Shown piece by piece: positions 60,420 through 64,000 of a stretch of DNA of 64,000 nucleotides. A program made the translations under genes and the position numbers. Below the pieces are notes generated by a model that saw only the letters and a program-made list of their open reading frames with translations, was not told where the DNA came from and made no database searches. The stretch is from NCBI GenBank assembly GCA_020205615.1, contig CM035156.1, positions 21,231,128 to 21,295,127 on the forward strand, given 5' to 3'. Origin of the DNA: Panax quinquefolius. Taxonomy: Eukaryota; Streptophyta; Magnoliopsida; Apiales; Araliaceae. Position 1 is the first letter of the stretch. Each line of letters begins with the position of its first letter.

Positions 60420-60834
60420 ATTGTTGCATCATATCTCTCATATTATTGATTCGATTATTGTCAGTATCATCTGCATTATATGTTATATTATTAAATCAAT
60501 AATTGAGACGACAAAGTTGTTCATATTATTAAATTACAATATTTACAATGTCTAGAAGTTCTGTCAATGAGAGGTTTGGTCACCTAATTACGCGCCAATA
60601 GGGAGAAATCCTTATTAGAAAGCCCCCTCTTTCTTGGGAACAACCTGGTTGCAAAATATTATGAGTTATAATATTAATGATGAATAAGTTCGTGTTGATT
60701 AAAGATGAATTTGATAATTTCATTGTGTTAAAATTATTTGTGTTTGTAGAAATCGACATCTATTCTGATGATAATTGATGTCTAGAGGTTATATTGTTCA
60801 ATCGGGTATTCGGGACACTTTTCATGTCGGAGTA

Positions 60835-60960
60835 CTATTCACGAGTTACTATTCATGAGTTACTATTCACGAGTTACTATTCAAGAGTTATTATTCACGA
60901 GTTACTATTCACGACTTACTATTCATGAGTTAATATTCACAAGTTACTATTCACCTGAAC
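60835..60960 (+). repeat. 14-15-bp minisatellite in the LTR of G
   Basis: About eight units of ACGAGTTACTATTC with T/C/A variants, upstream of the TATA box. Equivalent arrays of different unit sequence occur in F, D, B and E. Confidence 0.9.
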
Positions 60961-61059
60961 AATATATTTCTTTTCGGTCCAAATTATTTTTGGGTATAAT
61001 ATTATTCCATGAGGAGTTGTGCTAATTTTTCAGACCATTGGTTGAATTTATATTAGTAA

Positions 61060-61200
61060 ATCAATATGGATCGTTGGTTTAAAGTTTTAATAGTGAATCA
61101 GTATGGATCGTTGGTTTAAAGTTTTAATAGTGAATCAGTATGGATCGCTGGTTTAAAGTTTTAATAGTGAATCAGTATGGACCGTTGCTTTAAGTTTTAA
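61060..61200 (+). repeat. 38-39-bp tandem repeat in the LTR of G
   Basis: Four units of ATGGATCGTTGGTTTAAAGT followed by TTTAATAGTGAATCAGT. The last is diverged. Confidence 0.9.
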
Positions 61201-62937
61201 TCTGGAACGTCCGTTTAAAAGTAAATCAATCTGGACTGTTCAGGAATTAGTTACTATTCAATTCATTCTTCTATAAATAGAAGCTCATTCCTTCATTATT
61301 TCTTACGAATTCACTGAAACTCTAGAGAAAGAAATTATAGAGAAAGAAGAAGAGTTTTCTGCTACTTCACTACTTCTACATCCAGTTTCTTTTACGGTAA
61401 GGGGTGTTATTCTTTCTTATTCATGAAGAGAACTTCTGTTATTCCATTCTTTATTATTCTGTTGGAATAACCTATATACGCGGCATACCCTATACTTGTT
61501 GAAATCCTTCAGTTATTCCATTCTTTATTATTCTGTTGAATAACTCAGATATCGCTGGCATACCCTATACATAACTCAGATACGCTGACACCCTATACTT
61601 GGTGAAATCCTCCGTTATTCCATTCTATATTATTATGTTGAATAACTCGCTTTATCTGAGCACCGCATACGGGTGAAATTCTTCTATTATTCTCGTCTTT
61701 ATTATTCTATCTAATATCTTGTCGGTCTAAATTTCTCGACCTTGTTCCATTATTTATTATTCCGCATTTATTATTCTCGTTTAATATCCTCGCTCATCTT
61801 GCGTTCTTTGGGACACATTCCATATTTATTATTCTGTTGAATAACTCGCATGTGATATCTATCACATGCCTGGTGATTTCTTTTGTTATTCCATTATTTA
61901 TTATACTCAGTTGGTTAAAGTTTTAACTTCTATACTCCATGAAATTAGTGGAATATCCTTGATATTTGCGCTTTATTCAGTTTCTTTTCATGGAAATATT
62001 CTTCTGAGCATTCTTGAATTTTACTCTACAAAGAAGTATCATGTTGACAATTTGGACGTTATTAGTTTCTGGATAAATTAATTCGTGAACTTGTTTTATT
62101 GAATTCTTATATCATTTTCATCATCCTCGTGTTTATATTTTTGAAAGTCATTTGTGGCCTCAGAAGGTATAGATGGACTTGGTATGATTATGACCGTGGA
62201 TTATTCGGTATAATCATGGTAGTAATATTACAAATGATGTGATAAAAGTCCTCATTGTTGCCCGTAGTGCATTGATGGACCAGTTGTTGGCATGATCTTG
62301 ACCATTAATGAATACACGAATATCCTCGGCCGTAGTGCATGGATAATTTGTGGTCGTGACCACAATGAATATCCTTGGTAGTAGTGCGGGGATGATGTGG
62401 ATTATTTATTCAAATTTGAGTCTCAAATGATAAAATGATGAAAAACTTTTTAAATCATAAAAGATAGTAGATTTTATTCTCTACTGACTCTTTTAATGGA
62501 TTGCTTATTCATTGTAGTTAAACTTGTTGTCTATTATTGTATTTTATCGGTTTAACATTGTTGAAGGCTAATGATGATTTATCCTGCATTATCTCGGTCA
62601 TAATATTTCTTCTTTGGACTAGTTGAGCTCACCGCTTTTCTTCTATTCTCTTCGTAAAAATGAAAACGTAGCGGGACTAGTCGGGGAACGGAGTGATGGT
62701 CCAGAGGATAGCATTAGTAGTCCTCACTATTCTATGAAATAGCGTGTTAATAAATGTATTGAGGACTTATTTTGAGTGTGAATATTGACTAGATGACAAT
62801 ATTTGTATTAAAACTCACAGCATATGTTTTGTCGTATTTTACACGACTGTTGTATAATTAGTTTGTATTTGTATTCAATACCATGTATCTGGCGACCCAA
62901 GATGGGTGTTGTATACCTATTTTGGGGGCGTCACAGT

Positions 62938-62949
62938 TGGTATCAAAGC
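62938..62949 (+). other. primer binding site of element G
   Basis: TGGTATCAAAGC two bases after the LTR, initiator-Met tRNA type. Confidence 0.88.
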
Positions 62950-63123
62950 TTCAGGATATGATCCCTGGCTGAGATGTGAGACAAGAACTAGGAGGTGAGA
63001 GACGGGGAATTCCTTCGCTAGTATGACCTACCTAAGTTTATTTGGTATTTAATTGGTCAATTCGTAGTATAGGGATAATATGTGATATGTTAATTAACCC
63101 TTGTTTTGTGGCAGTATTTGAAA

Positions 63124-64000
63124 ATGACATCTGAGAATGTTGAGAACATCAATGGAGCACAGGAGACCGTTGAGTCTCCACAGATCAATAACCAGGACAA
63201 TGTGCATCAGGAAGGCGATAATCCTCATGCAAATAACAACACTGACCAAATGATGAACAACAGAATGTTCCGAGGCTTCATGCAATTCATGCAACATCAG
63301 GCGAGAGTGGCTCCTGTCCAAAATGCAGGTGGAAACACTGGTAACTCTCGGACGGTCACCGCCAAACAGTTCAAGGAGCTGGGACCACCGGAGTTTTTTG
63401 GAGAGCCAAAACCACTTAAGGCGGAGACGTGGATAAAGCAAATCAACAAGATATTTGTTGTCTTAGGTTGCTCCGAGGAGCAAAAGGTTCCCTTTGCCAC
63501 CTTCATGTTGCGGGCAGAGGCAGATTACTGGTGAAAATCTGTAAAGCGTACTCAACCTGCCGCACTGAAGATGACTTGGGAAAAGTTCCGAGAATTGTTC
63601 AACGACAAGTACTTTCCCGAAAGTATTCGTCACATGAAAGAGGTAAAATTCATCAAGTTGGAGCAAAATAACATGACTGTGTCGCAGTACGAAGCCAAGT
63701 TCGCTGAGTTGTCCCGGTTTGCGTCCCATTTGGTTGATAATGAGGAGAGAATAACGCAAATGTTTCTAAGAGGTTTGAAACCCGAGATACGTCAATATTT
63801 TATCTCTCATAAACAGTGTTTGTATTCAGATGTTGTTAATAGGGCTCAGTTATTGGAGCGTGATAATGAGTCAACCCAACCAAAAGATAGCAGCCAACAA
63901 AATGATAATACTAGTGAGAGCAGTCATCGAAGCGGTGACAACAAGCGTAGAGGAAATCAATAGGCCAGAAATGGTAACCACTTCAGTGGTAATCAGGGCC
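63124..64000 (+). pseudogene. gag of element G, partial at window edge, two internal stops
   Basis: Starts MTSENVENINGAQ. The gag core includes KELGPPEFFGEPKPLKAETW, ending with an in-frame TGA in EADYW-stop (63532-63534), where relatives read Trp. The same frame then continues KSVKRT..LKMTWEKFRELFNDKYF, KLEQNNMTVSQYEAKFAELS and SDVVNRAQLLERDN to a second stop (TAG, 63961-63963), after which ARNGNHFSGNQG still reads in frame. No frameshift is seen: two point nonsense changes only, so the copy is young compared with D. Gag would form the virus-like particle and bind RNA. Confidence 0.88.

Larger units (their letters stand above)
60420..62935 (+). repeat. right part of the 5' LTR of element G
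   Basis: Continues the LTR begun at 42014 after the ATT duplication (GTTGCATCATATCTC..) and ends GGGGGCGTCACA. TATA box at 61272-61279. Contains two minisatellites listed separately and the subrepeat block at 61440-61880. Confidence 0.88.

Noticed and set aside
35748..64000. A single novel multi-gene system spanning the right half
   Set aside because: All coding-like pieces resolve into gag, protease, reverse transcriptase, RNase H, integrase or CACTA remnants of nested elements.

Overview
This is a plant nuclear window. It holds three intact or nearly intact intron-containing housekeeping genes and a decayed fourth gene in an AT-rich, retrotransposon-rich setting. The proteins resemble eudicot families, and the porin is closest to the classical 276-residue plant 36 kDa porin. 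I guess an asterid-like dicot with low confidence. Spliced genes, MITEs, a CACTA element, hAT debris and Ty3/gypsy elements with 2.3-2.9 kb LTRs all argue against a prokaryote, fungus or animal.

Layout. 1-1.6 kb: C-terminal remnant of a TRM/DUF4378-type gene (minus strand). 2.3-4.6 kb: degraded hAT-like element. 4.6-11.7 kb: CLP1 polynucleotide kinase gene with ten coding exons, a leader intron containing a MITE and one GC-AG intron. 13.76-22.59 kb: LTR retrotransposon 'A' bounded by ATAAT duplications, with a scrambled interior. 22.9-29.2 kb: HIR (SPFH/prohibitin-domain) gene, with a Stowaway-like MITE upstream, a small TATTT-bounded LTR element in intron 4 and an in-frame TAG near the end. 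30.3-34.1 kb: mitochondrial porin (VDAC), minus strand.

From 35.7 kb to the right edge the window is one nested stack. Element B (LTR 35748-38233; protease and integrase to 42013) is interrupted in its integrase by element G. The 5' LTR of G (42014-42432 plus 60420-62935) is split by a CACTA transposon (42433-60419, ATT duplication). The CACTA contains a truncated plus-strand LTR (F, 43102-45187) and a nearly complete minus-strand element (D, 45188-58042). The integrase of D is split by a solo LTR (E, 48496-51283, ATAAG duplication). G continues into gag to the window edge. A, D, F and G share one LTR family; B and E share a related second one. Gag, protease, reverse transcriptase, RNase H, integrase and a C-terminal chromodomain-like tail suggest the Tekay/Del chromovirus type.

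The host genes serve separate cell functions (pre-mRNA 3'-end and tRNA processing, membrane-linked defence signalling, mitochondrial metabolite exchange) and are not an operon or pathway. Exon joins were derived by hand from reading frame, splice dinucleotides and family conservation. They are consistent in phase throughout, but no transcript data were available.
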